Shown here piece after piece: positions 34,863 to 45,007 of a stretch of DNA of 64,000 nt. The notes under the pieces are model-generated. The model searched no databases. It was not told the DNA's origin and saw only the letters and a program-made list of their open reading frames with translations. Source of the stretch: Pseudo-nitzschia pungens (taxonomy: Eukaryota > Bacillariophyta > Bacillariophyceae > Bacillariales > Bacillariaceae); contig CM074767.1 of the NCBI GenBank assembly GCA_037355855.1, positions 1,798,001 to 1,862,000 of the forward strand, given 5' to 3'. The first letter of the stretch is position 1. Every line of letters begins with the position of its first letter. The position numbers and the translations under genes were made by a program.

Positions 34863-35264
34863 TGAGTGATTCCCGAAACTATATGCCTTCATATAATATC
34901 CTAGATTATATGCCTTCATTCTTTTTGGCGCACCGAACGGAGAACCGTTAAAAATGGATGACAGACAGGCGTGTCGAAGGCCTATTTTAGAATTTGGAAT
35001 CTTGTTTCGAAAAACAAAAAATGCTCTCTTTATTACGTCACTGCGCGTGTATCGACAATTTTTAGCGCGCGATTATTGTTTTCAAGATTCCCTAGAAATT
35101 TTATTCTGGTTGCATATTCTGGAGGAGGCAAATTTGTCTCCTCCAGAATATGAAAAAATCGGTTAAAAATTTCATATAAGTATGTTACAGGCGACAAATA
35201 ATATGTGTGCCACGTCACGAATAATGTAATATTACATGTGCATATTAGTTTCGGGAATCACTCA
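34863..35264. mobile_element. MITE-like element, 402 bp with 19-bp terminal inverted repeats
   Basis: TGAGTGATTCCCGAAACTA (34863-34881) and its exact reverse complement (35246-35264) bound an AT-rich segment. Weaker inverted similarity continues inward (ATATGCCTTCATATAAT against ATATGCACATGTAATAT). There is no transposase and only a 70-codon open frame. An internal 40-bp palindrome lies at 35113-35152. A target-site duplication is not clear. I infer a non-autonomous DNA transposon. Confidence 0.6.
35113..35152. repeat. 40-bp palindrome inside the MITE-like element
   Basis: CATATTCTGGAGGAG and CTCCTCCAGAATATG are perfect reverse complements around a 10-bp centre whose CAAATTTG is itself a palindrome. 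Only one base pair (G:T) breaks full symmetry. It could form a long cruciform or RNA hairpin. Confidence 0.85.
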
Positions 35265-35733
35265 TTTTTGCCCAAAAAAAATAAAATTTCATTTATTTTA
35301 TGTTTTTGGAGTAAAACTAAACGTCAGACGCTGTTAGCCTGCTACCGTACGGTACAGAAAGGCTTACGGGAACTTAACTCGTAAAGTTACTAGCAGCGCT
35401 CTGTTTAAAAAAGTGAGGAACGGGACTCATTGTTCATCTCTGAGTCATCAGTTGTGTCAGGTGTGATGGCTGATGGAGAATGGAGAATTGACCGATTGAT
35501 TTTCCAAGATTTCAACGATTTCCTTTCCGTCGACAATGATTTTTGTATCCTTCTCTCTGACTCCGGAGAAAGCTATTCCGCTGCCGGTACCCTTCGTCTC
35601 CGACGATAGCATGTATCCCCATCTCTCGTTTGCTACAGTGTAACATCGATCAGCTGGGGCGTCGGCCTTTGTTGGAGGTATCGACAAGAGCGATTGGATC
35701 GGATGAGGAAAAACTCCCACAGAAGAGAATAGA

Positions 35734-38700
35734 ATGCGTTTTCCGCTCCGACGATTCTTGATAGTCCAATCGCTGCTATCCTTTCTTTCGACGATCCGGT
35801 TTCTACCTTTGATGCACGTTGTCGACTCGTATTCCCTACCCTCCTTGTCCAGAAAAGTTATCATTGGCTTCCAAAGGAACGACATCATCAACAGCAACAG
35901 CAATAAGAAAATCCCCGATTCGAGAAATCCTCGCATTCATACCATGCTCCCGTCAATTCCAGTGCGAGCCGAACTCTTGTTCAACGCCAATAAGAAAAAA
36001 TCTCAAAGTCGACAGAATGAGATTGACAACAACGATGACGGTTACAACGCAATCGCCGATAGGATCCGACTGTTCGAACAACACGGGATCACCTCCTTCA
36101 GCATTGTCAACAAGGACAAGAACGACAAGGATTCCATGCCGAAATGGATCGAAACGATACGTGCAGCGTCGAGCGCTGGTCTGGATGACGGAACCAATGC
36201 TGACAGCAAAACTGCCACCGATATTTGCGCACAGTATTCCCTCCAACACAACAAGGCACCAAAAACTCGGAACCTTCCCGAACAGAGAAAGGAATTCTTG
36301 TTGGAGACGCTTCGGGAAGCCGGATACCTAGACCGAGCGGACGAAATCTCCCTGCTGTCCGGAAGCGTCCCGAAGACATCGCCATCGCGGTCGCGATCGG
36401 ACGCCTCGTGGAAGACGGTGCACGCACTCGAGGCCGCGGGGCGGTGTTGTGCCGGCAGAGCCCAGGACGGCCAACCGGTTCCGCGGCTGGCCGTTTCCTA
36501 CAATCCGTACCTGGCTACCCCGGAGGCCCAGGAACTCGAAAACGCGCGGCTGCGGGACCACCTGGCCACCGGGTGGCCCTCCAAGATCTACGTCTCGTTC
36601 GGCACCGACCTCGACCGGCTGCGGACCGGACTCGGGGTTTGCTCCGCCGCGATCGCCGCAACCAAGGTGGGTGGTGGTGGCAGTGGTCGTCGCATCTCGT
36701 TGGCGGGATCCTTCGTCGTGCCCACTCCTTCCTGGAGGGCTCGTCACCGGACCTCGATCTGGAAGGGAGTCCCGCTGGGGCCCGAGTTTGGCTCGAGCGC
36801 GGACCATGCCGCGGCGATTGTCGTCCAGGTCCTCAGGTTGTACCGAGCGCACGGCGTGGAGGAACTTTTCTGGGAGGCTTCTCCCACCGGAAACACCGAT
36901 TCCGTCACCCAAGACCTCCGGTTCTGGTCTCGGATGTGGGAGCGAGTGGAACCCGATTGTGGTACGACGGAGGGAGAAGATTCCACCGAAACAATAGGTA
37001 GTGGTACAGGCGTCGAGAACAAGGGTGGCAGCACGCCAGAACCAAGTCGCGAGAATGCTAGGAGCGATGGGAGCCAGAGCGGCCCCGGCAGAGCAGGGGA
37101 AGATCAAACCGTTCGGAAAGAGAGCAAAAAGTCTTCCGATTACGGGAGCCAAACCATCGAGAATGCATCGAGGGAGAAAAAAGGACCCGCGATCTTGCTG
37201 TTTGGATCCCACGACGTTCGGTTGCGAGACAATCGGGCGCTGGAAGACGCGATGCGAAACCACAGTCGCGTTCTTCCCGTCTTTCTCTGGACCCAAGACG
37301 AGCGAGAGGGAGACCAATGGGGATGCCCGACCAACACCGCGGTTGCGGTGTGCCTGCAGGGTGCCCTAGATAGCCTGCGGGGCACACTCAACTCCTTTGG
37401 CCTGCCACTGGTGTATTGTTTTTGCGCAGACCACAACGAAAGTGACGGGGACGGGAACAATGTTGCAGACAAACCAGAGTCACCCACTCCTGTTCGACAC
37501 GGCGTACGAGAACTCGTACGCCTCATCGAGGCCGTCGGTGCCACGGATGTCTACTGGAACAAGGATCCAACACCGGAAGGCGGAGCCAGGGATGCCTACC
37601 GAAAAGACGCCACGAGGAACACCGTCCGTGTCCACGAGACGCAGTCGTCCCTGCTCTACGACGTAGATCGAATCGAACTGTCGACCGGCTTTCACGGGGG
37701 ACATTTCGGGACGCTCATGCCCTTTCTGAATCAGTGCAAACGAAGCTTTGGGCTTCCTCCTCGTCCCACGCCGTATTTTGAGACGTTCCAGCTCTTGGAA
37801 GAAACGTTGCCTCCGGAATCGTTCGGGGTGGGCGGTCTCGTTGGCATCGACACAGGAATCCCTGGCAGCAAGTTCTCGATAAGCCTGGACGATCTCGAGA
37901 TCATCGACATTCGCGGAACCCAGCGGTGGGACGAACCGATCCGAGAACGATTCCCCATGAGCGAACAGCGAGCCCACGATGCGATGGAACACTTTGTCCG
38001 CAGCGGAATGAAGCGGTACGAAACCGACCGCAGCCGGGCCGATATCTCCGATGCAACCTCCCAGCTGTCGCCCCATCTTCGACTAGGGACTCTGTCCCCG
38101 AATCAGTTGTATTGGAGGATCGAAGACAGCGGCCTGCCCTACCACGACACCAAAACACTCGGCCGCCGATTGATTTGGAGAGATCTCGCCTACTTCCAGC
38201 TGTTTGTCTTTCCCGACATGAAAACGAGGTGCATCCGAAAGCACTACGAGGCCACGGAGTGGGTTTCTCCCGACGAGGAAACCCGTCGGTTTCGAGCGTG
38301 GAAAGCGGGCAAGACCGGCTATCCCATCGTCGATGCCGCCATGCGAGAGCTCTACGCCACCGGTTGGATGACCCAGAGCCTCCGGATGGTGGCGGCCTCC
38401 TTTCTGGTCGAATACCTGAGAGTCAATTGGACGAAGGGTTGCGAATGGTTCCACTACACCCTCGTGGATGCCGACTCGGCCATCAATGCCATGATGTGGC
38501 AAAACGCGGGGCGGTCCGGCATCGATCAGTGGAACTTCGTCCTCTCTCCCAAGACCGCCTCGCAGGATCCCACCGGTGCCTACACGAGGCGCTGGGTCCC
38601 CGAGCTGAGCAAGCTCCCGACCGCCAACCTGGTCCACCGTCCCTGGGAGGCAACCCCAAGCGTTCTGGAGGAATCGGGAGTCGCCCTGGGAACGACCTAC

Positions 38701-38997
38701 CCCCACCGCATCGTCGTCGACCTGAAACGCGAACGGCAAAAGAGCATCGAGAGCACGCTCGCGATGCGACGGTCGGCCCAGGACTACAACACCGACCGCG
38801 GCTACGATTTGATCGACCTCCCGAACGGCCAAAAGACGATCGTCTTTACGAAGAAAGAATACCGGATCGACCGAGACGGAAACGCGCTTCCGGCGAGCGG
38901 CAGCGCCGGCGGTAGTAGCAACCGCGCCGGATCGAAGAGCAGCGGGCGGGGACGGAAAAAGCCCAAGCGCAAACCGAAAAAACCCAAGACGTCCTAG
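35734..38997 (+). CDS. Photolyase/cryptochrome family protein with MTHFR-like N-terminal domain
   Basis: Single exon, 1087 aa, about twice the usual photolyase length. The photolyase N-domain starts at about residue 485 (AILLFGSHDVRLRDNRALEDA). The FAD-binding half has SQLSPHLRLGTLSPNQLYW (about 777), LIWRDLAYFQLFVFPDM, GYPIVDAAMRELYATGWM, DADSAINAMMWQNAGRSG (about 911), WNFVLSP and TRRWVPELSKL. That combination resembles plant PPL/CPD-type photolyase-like proteins more than DASH or animal types. Ahead of it, residues about 250-410 (LAVSYNPYLATPEAQELEN, WPSKIYVSFGTDLDRLRTGL, ISLAGSFVVPTPSWRAR, WKGVPLGPEF, YRAHGVEELFWE) resemble a methylenetetrahydrofolate-reductase-like barrel. The family repairs UV lesions or senses blue light using FAD and often a folate antenna. 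A hydrophobic N-terminus suggests organelle or ER targeting. The tail is Lys/Ser-rich. Confidence 0.8.
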   Translation: MRFPLRRFLIVQSLLSFLSTIRFLPLMHVVDSYSLPSLSRKVIIGFQRNDIINSNSNKKIPDSRNPRIHTMLPSIPVRAELLFNANKKKSQSRQNEIDNNDDGYNAIADRIRLFEQHGITSFSIVNKDKNDKDSMPKWIETIRAASSAGLDDGTNADSKTATDICAQYSLQHNKAPKTRNLPEQRKEFLLETLREAGYLDRADEISLLSGSVPKTSPSRSRSDASWKTVHALEAAGRCCAGRAQDGQPVPRLAVSYNPYLATPEAQELENARLRDHLATGWPSKIYVSFGTDLDRLRTGLGVCSAAIAATKVGGGGSGRRISLAGSFVVPTPSWRARHRTSIWKGVPLGPEFGSSADHAAAIVVQVLRLYRAHGVEELFWEASPTGNTDSVTQDLRFWSRMWERVEPDCGTTEGEDSTETIGSGTGVENKGGSTPEPSRENARSDGSQSGPGRAGEDQTVRKESKKSSDYGSQTIENASREKKGPAILLFGSHDVRLRDNRALEDAMRNHSRVLPVFLWTQDEREGDQWGCPTNTAVAVCLQGALDSLRGTLNSFGLPLVYCFCADHNESDGDGNNVADKPESPTPVRHGVRELVRLIEAVGATDVYWNKDPTPEGGARDAYRKDATRNTVRVHETQSSLLYDVDRIELSTGFHGGHFGTLMPFLNQCKRSFGLPPRPTPYFETFQLLEETLPPESFGVGGLVGIDTGIPGSKFSISLDDLEIIDIRGTQRWDEPIRERFPMSEQRAHDAMEHFVRSGMKRYETDRSRADISDATSQLSPHLRLGTLSPNQLYWRIEDSGLPYHDTKTLGRRLIWRDLAYFQLFVFPDMKTRCIRKHYEATEWVSPDEETRRFRAWKAGKTGYPIVDAAMRELYATGWMTQSLRMVAASFLVEYLRVNWTKGCEWFHYTLVDADSAINAMMWQNAGRSGIDQWNFVLSPKTASQDPTGAYTRRWVPELSKLPTANLVHRPWEATPSVLEESGVALGTTYPHRIVVDLKRERQKSIESTLAMRRSAQDYNTDRGYDLIDLPNGQKTIVFTKKEYRIDRDGNALPASGSAGGSSNRAGSKSSGRGRKKPKRKPKKPKTS

Positions 38998-39910
38998 TAG
39001 CTATGCAGCAGTAATCGAGAATGCAAACCAAAAGAATAGAATACATACATTGTTTTTGTTTTTGTTTGGCTTCAAAAGTAGTCTGTGCGTATGTTTGGAA
39101 CGGAGTGCGAGCGGTTAATCCGTTTTGGCCCCCCGACAGAACTTCATGGCTCGGATGCTAGCGAAATCAAAGCCAGTCAAATACAGCAACTATCAATTAC
39201 TACCAAACAACAGCAACTATCAATTGCTACCAAACAAATAAACACATGGTACATGCTGTTAGGTACTATCCCGCGAGGGTACAATCGTTCAGTAACTCAA
39301 AGCTTGTATTGGTGGTAGTAGCACCAGCGGCAATAGTACTAGTAGTAGGAGGAGATTCAAAATGAGCTACTACTACTACTACTACTAGTATTTCGAAGCC
39401 AAACCTCCTTGAATGTGAGACATTTCTGGAATTGGTTTCTCATACTTTTCACTTTGAGAGAGCAACTTGGATCTTCTACTTTCTCAAAAAATGACAAAAC
39501 CATCACATTATCGTACAATGATATCGAGATAGATAGTATCTTTAGCTAGTACGTACCGTAAACCTTACCTTACCGTAAACCTTACGATAGTAGACCCTCC
39601 TTGACACGAAAAAAACGAAGAAATTCTGAGACGGCAAATCGCGGGACTCATAATTGCTCGCTGAGTCATTCATCAATCATTCATCAATCGTCGTCAGATT
39701 TTGAAAGAGAACTTCTTTCGCATGCCAAGTCCACTGTGTTTTTTTTTTTTTTCAGATCTTCGACGGCACACACTCATCGCAAGATAGCGTGAGGGCTACG
39801 AGTGCTAACCTTGCAACGACTGTGTGTCCAACGAGACCCATCCTTCTTTCTTCCTCTCCGTCGCCACAATCTACCGACTCTGTTGCGGAACACCATCATA
39901 GAATAGCACA
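38998..39910. other. Intergenic region
   Basis: No gene is seen. There are TAG/TAC microsatellites near 39340-39390 and TACCGTAAACCTTAC words near 39550-39590. A poly-T run at about 39739-39752 lies upstream of the heme oxygenase gene. Confidence 0.5.
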
Positions 39911-40915
39911 ATGCGTTGTCCGTCAACCCCGACTTCCCTCGCCCTGGCCACGGTCGCCGCCCTCGCTTCGAGCAGCGGCGTCGAGGGCTTTGTCCACCCC
40001 TCGTCCCATCGCTCCGCGGTATTGGGTGGTGCGACGGCACGATCTCGGGTGCCCCCGGCCGCAACCAGCGTCGAAGCGGAAGCGCCGGCAATCCCCGAAA
40101 ATCCCCGCCTGTCGGGATTGGCGCTCGCCCTCGACGACGGGACGCGCAAGTCCCATTCCGTGGCCCAAAACTCGGCTTTTGTCCAGGGATTCTTCAAGGG
40201 CATCAGCAGCCCCGATTCCTACAAGAACCTCCTGACCAGCCTGTACTACGTCTACAAGGCCATGGAGGAAGACGTCCTGGACCGGGTCGAACCGGAGAGC
40301 GTGGTGGGCAAGCTCGACGGCGCGCCCCTCCGCCGGCTCGTCGGGCTGGAAAAGGACATGGAATATTTCTACGGGTCCGACTGGAGGACCACGATGGCGC
40401 CTCCGTCGCAGGCCACCAGGGTCTACGTGGATCGGATCCTGGAAATCGCCGCCCGGGCCATCCCGGAACCCGCCGGCAGCGACGAGAACGAGGAATCCGA
40501 AACTTCCCCACCGGAGCCGTCGACGGCGTCGGCGTCGACGCTGTACCTTTTCGTGGCCCACCAGTACACGCGCTATTTGGGAGACCTCTTTGGGGGACAA
40601 ATGATGGGTGGCATGGCGACTCGATCGATGGGCCTTCCGAGCGACGGGAGCGGGACGGCCTTTTACACATTTGAATCGATCGACTCGACCAAGGATTTCA
40701 TCACGGACTGGTACGCCCGCCTGAACGCCCTCGGGCTGAGCGAGGCGCAAATGCAGGAGATTGTCGACGAGGCCAACCTGGTCTTTGATCTCAACATCGG
40801 GATCCTGGAGGAGCTGGAGGGTTCTCCGTGGGCGGCTCTGTGGACCTTGTTCCTTAGTCGAGCGAAGGAATTCACCGACTGGAGCAACATCAAGGAATCC
40901 AAGAACGGTGTCTGA
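39911..40915 (+). CDS. Plastid heme oxygenase
   Basis: Single exon, 334 aa. The N-terminus is signal-peptide-like (TSLALATVAALASS) and is followed by VEGFVHP, an ASAFAP-type motif, so plastid import is predicted. The catalytic domain starts LALALDDGTRKSHSVAQNSAFVQGFF (read here in parts: DDGTRKSH with the proximal heme-ligand His, then NSAFVQGFFKG). The distal helix YTRYLGDLFGGQMMGG (about 220-236) carries the Gly-rich segment over the heme. Helical motifs YYVYKAMEED and DLNIGILEELE also match HO-1-type enzymes. The enzyme opens heme to biliverdin, iron and CO, feeding bilin (phytochrome chromophore) synthesis in the plastid. An acidic insertion (about 195-210) is lineage-specific. The end WTLFLSRAKEF is conserved-like. 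Confidence 0.88.
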   Translation: MRCPSTPTSLALATVAALASSSGVEGFVHPSSHRSAVLGGATARSRVPPAATSVEAEAPAIPENPRLSGLALALDDGTRKSHSVAQNSAFVQGFFKGISSPDSYKNLLTSLYYVYKAMEEDVLDRVEPESVVGKLDGAPLRRLVGLEKDMEYFYGSDWRTTMAPPSQATRVYVDRILEIAARAIPEPAGSDENEESETSPPEPSTASASTLYLFVAHQYTRYLGDLFGGQMMGGMATRSMGLPSDGSGTAFYTFESIDSTKDFITDWYARLNALGLSEAQMQEIVDEANLVFDLNIGILEELEGSPWAALWTLFLSRAKEFTDWSNIKESKNGV

Positions 40916-41237
40916 TCGCTGTGACGCTAGCCGGCACAACGAAAGCTTGCCGGGCATTTGAATTCGTACAATTAACTATAATGGAGACCAGTTTTGTAAA
41001 AGTAACTCAAACGAAACCGTCCCAGTGTGAATGACCCCTCCGCACGGACTGCGTTGGAGTCCGATAGTTTGGAACATCGCATTCCGAGATGATAAACGAT
41101 TGATTGATTTCACATTGCTCCTTATGTGATGGTGGTTTATTTGCTACGTATGTATCTCCGTTGCGATCGCGATGGTGGACGTGGCTCGACGTCACGTCAC
41201 GTCATGTCACATGACATCTCATTCATTGTCGCTTGCA

Positions 41238-43724
41238 TCACTGCACTTGGCGACTAATACTGTCGTCCCGTGCTTCGTCTTCCGCTTGTCGTTGCTGGAG
41301 TTCCTGGCGGGCCTTGAAATACCCGTCGTCCATGATCATTCCCCCGGCACCATCGCCAATCGCCGTGAAAACAATGGTTCCCCATCCCGGCCAGACCACG
41401 GTTCCGACCCCGGCACCGACCGCAGAGCAGATCAGCCCTATCTGTCGGCTCCCCGCGAGTCGCAGAGACTTCCATCCGAGATCTTTGGCCAGTTCCTTGT
41501 CGTCGTCCGTGATCAACGCCGAAGCCGATCCATTCGGACTGCTCTCGTCGGTTTCGTCAACGTCGGAGTGCCCCTCGTCCCTCTTGGCAGTGAGGAGTCG
41601 TCTCTGTCGCTGGTAGTTGTAGTACTTGAAATATGCGTAGCACAAGAGTGCTTGATGGAGACTATAGTCGGCACAAAAGGGAAGCAGGTTTGCCCAGAGA
41701 GTGCTGACCGCCATGTCGTGTGTTACTCGCATCTTGTGATCACGAACGGTTTCAGTCTTGCCGAGCGGGCTCTTGTTTTCGATCCTGGACGCTATGCGCC
41801 TCGACATGACGAAAGGGTCCATAGTCAATTTGTTCAGTTTGTGCATATCCACCACTTTGGAAACCATGTATTCGTAGAATCTTAGAATCAGTGTGACTGA
41901 ATGGTATTTGAACAACGCAACAACAAATTTGTTGGGGAATGTCTTCCAGCGCTTCTCCCATTCGATCTGATACAGAAAAAAAAATTGTGAAAAAGATGAT
42001 GTTAGAAAGTATTGGATGCGTAATACGAGCGAACAGGAGACTCGTTTCAAAACCCAGAATGCTCTGACATCTAGTGACAGAAAAATTCGGAGGGAACGCG
42101 ACCGCTCTACCGACGCTCAGTCGTACAAATTGACATCCATGAAAGACGGTGACAAATCGGCGATTGCACCACCCGAAAGCGAGTGAGTGCAACCGGTAGA
42201 TCCGTCGGTTGCCTTTCGGTCAGATTTCAGCGATGGTAAAAACCATCAATCATTGCGTCTGCGTGGGTTGCATAATAATGCACTCGTATACTTTGGCCGT
42301 CCACGCGTTGTTGTATCTTCCCCACTTTTTCCTCCGGCCGTTTGTCCGGCGTCACAGTGATAGCCGGCGCGCAACCAACCCGTCAACAGCACACACGTCA
42401 CACGTCTCGGATCGCTCAGTAATACAATTGACATCCACGAAAAACGGCTGATGGGTCCAGAACGGCATTCCCGAAGAAGTGCCGTGTCCGCATCCATCGG
42501 TTGTCTCCCAAATCAGATTTCAGCGATGGTTATAACCATCAATCATTGCGACACTGACGAAACGTATTGTGCTGGATCGTTGTGGATTGCCTGCCTACTC
42601 GGATGCTCGCTTTGACAGACATGTCGGGGAAAATGCATATTGCATTTCGTTCCAATGTAATCGCTCAGTTATACAATTTGACATCCACGAAAGACGGGTG
42701 ACGAGATCGTGGTGACATTCCCGAGGGAGTTCAACATCCGATCCCGTCGGTCGACTCTCAATTCAGATTTCAGCGATGGTTAAAACCATCAATCATTGCG
42801 ATTGCCTTGAACCGAACTCCATGCCTGTAGCAAAGCGTGCGTTTTCCTCTTTTTTTTTCATTTTCATTTTCATTTTTACTTTCACTTTCCAACCAACACA
42901 TACGGCCACCGCACAGACATCATCACAACTATCAAAACGAACACAGTGATACCAAGCTACAACTTTGAGCAGACCCACCTTTTCCCATTCGTCCGCCTCC
43001 AAATCGGCCTCCATTTGCGTGATTTCACCCACATTGACCTTTTGGTTGCGTTTCAGATCCAATTCCAATTGGTCCCCCATGAAACCGGCCAGTATCGTTG
43101 TTCCTTGTTGCAGCGTCACACGAATGGTCTGTTCGAAACCAACAACACCAATCAAACAAAACAAAAAAATCAAACAAATCCAGAAACCACGAGAGGAAAC
43201 GAAAGAAAAAGATACAAGTGACAAACAAACACTGTGAGCCCAATACGAATGAATGAATCATGAACGCACGATGTGAACGGACACTTTCCCGATTACTCCG
43301 GATTCGATTCCATTCTGCTTCGATTTCATTCACTCACGCTGATAATGAGGCTCTTGGGCCGGAAGTGATCCAGAAATCCCTTTCGAAACTCGCAGAGGGG
43401 ATACCCGTGCTCGTCGACCCCCTTTTCGATGTTTTGCAGGAGCTCGTTGCGCTTTCGCGCCGCCAGAAGCTTGGCCTGCAGGGACTGAACCGAGGGACTC
43501 CCGTCGCTGGGGACGCTGCAGGCCAGGACGCGGGGGGAGGACGCATCGCCATTGCCATTGCCATTGCCATTGACATTGAAATTGCCATCGCGGAGGTCTG
43601 CTGCCACGGCGCAGCCGCCGTTGGTGTTGCGACACGCCGCCGCTCGATCGGTGGCGACGGTGGCGGACGCCGAGTTCGTCGAGCGTTCCACGAGGTGGAC
43701 GATGGAGTGGGACAGAGTGGACAT
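41238..43724 (-). CDS. Unknown protein, three exons; host gene of intronic snoRNA candidates
   Basis: Join on the minus strand 43724-43338, 43128-42979 and 41966-41238 (1266 nt, 421 aa). All junctions are GT-AG in phase 0: AGC|GTGAGT, CAG|ACC, AAG|GTGGGT and CAG|ATC. The first intron is 209 bp; the second, 1012 bp, holds three snoRNA-like units. The start ATG has an ACC before it; an upstream in-frame ATG (43910) would add 62 residues. The protein has a low-complexity N-terminus, then ELLQNIEKGVDEHGYPLCEF, a compact middle (TIRVTLQQGTTILAGFMGDQ) and a helical part (EWEKRWKTFPNKFVVALF, FYEYMVSKVVDMHKLNKL). It ends with a Gly-rich hydrophobic segment (IGLICSAVGAGVGTVVWPGW). I do not recognise a family. 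One or two membrane spans are likely near the C-terminus. Confidence 0.7.
42112..42259 (-). ncRNA. Intronic box C/D snoRNA-like RNA, copy 1
   Basis: Sense is the minus strand, the same as the host gene. The 148-nt unit begins GACGC and ends GCGTC, a perfect 5-bp terminal stem. Just inside is the box C-like AATGATTGATGG, and just before the 3' stem is box D, CTGA. A short hairpin (GATGGT/ACCATC) follows box C, and internal CTGA motifs could serve as D'. It is longer than common C/D snoRNAs. The guide target is unknown. Confidence 0.6.
42411..42552 (-). ncRNA. Intronic box C/D snoRNA-like RNA, copy 2
   Basis: This 142-nt paralogue has the same order: stem GTCGC/GCGAT (one G-U pair), box C-like AATGATTGATGG, hairpin GATGGTTATAACCATC, CTGA motifs and box D CTGA next to the closing stem. 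The segment CGTGGATGTCAATTG before box D is shared with the other copies. Confidence 0.6.
42659..42803 (-). ncRNA. Intronic box C/D snoRNA-like RNA, copy 3
   Basis: This 145-nt paralogue is closed by a perfect 6-bp stem (AATCGC/GCGATT). Box C-like AATGATTGATGG, hairpin GATGGTTTTAACCATC and box D CTGA sit as in copies 1 and 2. It is nearest to the 5' splice site of the 1012-bp intron. Stem changes relative to copy 1 are compensatory. Confidence 0.62.
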
Positions 43725-45007
43725 GGTAATCTCGAGGTTTCGGCCCGGGTTTGATGGCGTTGTACGAATGCCGACGATTGCGATTCCGGTACTGAGATGC
43801 CCGAGACGATGGAACAATGAGCTTCTCGTTGAGAGACTGAGAGGAATCACGAGCAAGATTTTTTGTTTCCGTGAGTGACCGCGAGGGGGGCGTCGAACCA
43901 AGCCTTGCACGAACGAATGGAATTCTATTTTTTTTTTGAATCTTTCGTAATCTTACGTTATCGTCCGTCCAATTCGTAACTGGTACCAGTACGAGTACTC
44001 GTACATGTTCCGTAGAATACCATTGAAATCAACCTAGTTCCTATTCTACGGATACGTACGGTACTTTTACCAGTACCCGTAGTAGTTGCGTGAGAGAGTT
44101 CGGCCGGTCCATGGTTCTGTCTGTTTGGTTGCTTCCAAAGTTGCGAGGACGGACAACGGCTGGACGGAATAAAAGTTAGGGTACCGTACATAGATACCGG
44201 TACGTAGCTGTACGTACCGATAGTTGACAAATTTACTACTCGTATCGACTTCGGTTTGTTTACTGTGAAGTTCGTACGCGGATAAATCAATCAGTAATCC
44301 TTAACCTTACTTCTTGGACTAGTACTTACGCAGTACTTGTAATTGTTCCCGGTTCTGATGAGAGGTAAAATATGGCTTTTTCGAAAAGAACATTGTTTTT
44401 TAACGTACTGATATCCGTTGAGCTTAAAAAACAGGAAAATATCGCTATGTTGAACAGAGATTATTGACCTTTTGAGACACATTGAACCCTGTGTTAGAAT
44501 TGTGTCCGAACTGCACATCACAGAAAAATACAGTACGAAGCAATCTTACGAAGTAACCTTACTTCGTAATGATATTATTGTTAGCGTAATTACGTACCGT
44601 AGATACGTGTACTTTGCACCAATCTTGGAAAAATGGCGCGCCGGCGTCCCGAGGTGCACGATCCTTTCGAGAGTTTCGAACTTCGAAGTTTGAAGACCAC
44701 AACATAAACCTTGGAAGGACGAATTCAGAAAATCAAAAAGTGAACACCGGAACGAGAACTTGTAACAAACACACAACTAGTCATAAACAACAATCCAACA
44801 GCGATACCGATACCGGTTTGAGATATCGATATCGATACCGAAACGGAAGGCAAGCACGGCATCCAGTCGTGCGTGCGTGAGTGAGTGAGTGCGAGGCAGA
44901 CAATACATCCATAGCTGCCTCTCGCATTCGTTCCACTGCCGAATCGCCTCGAACCTCCATCAATCAAAATCAATCAATCTATTCTTCATTCTTTCGTTCT
45001 CCGTGCC
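43725..45007. other. Intergenic region between divergent genes
   Basis: This is the shared upstream region of the minus-strand host gene and the plus-strand O-fucosyltransferase-like gene. It contains many TACCGTAC, TACGTACC and TAACCTTA words (43960-44310, 44540-44600) and no supported gene. Confidence 0.5.

Larger units (their letters stand above)
34394..35733. other. Intergenic region containing a MITE-like element
   Basis: No gene is supported. The main content is the inverted-repeat element at 34863-35264. The rest is AT-rich, with TACCGTAC words near 35340-35390 upstream of the photolyase gene. Confidence 0.5.

Noticed and set aside
42112..42803. Interpretation of the intronic units as U3 snoRNA or spliceosomal RNAs
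   Set aside because: The conserved U3 box A/B/C' sequences and U1, U2, U5 and U6 signatures are not present.
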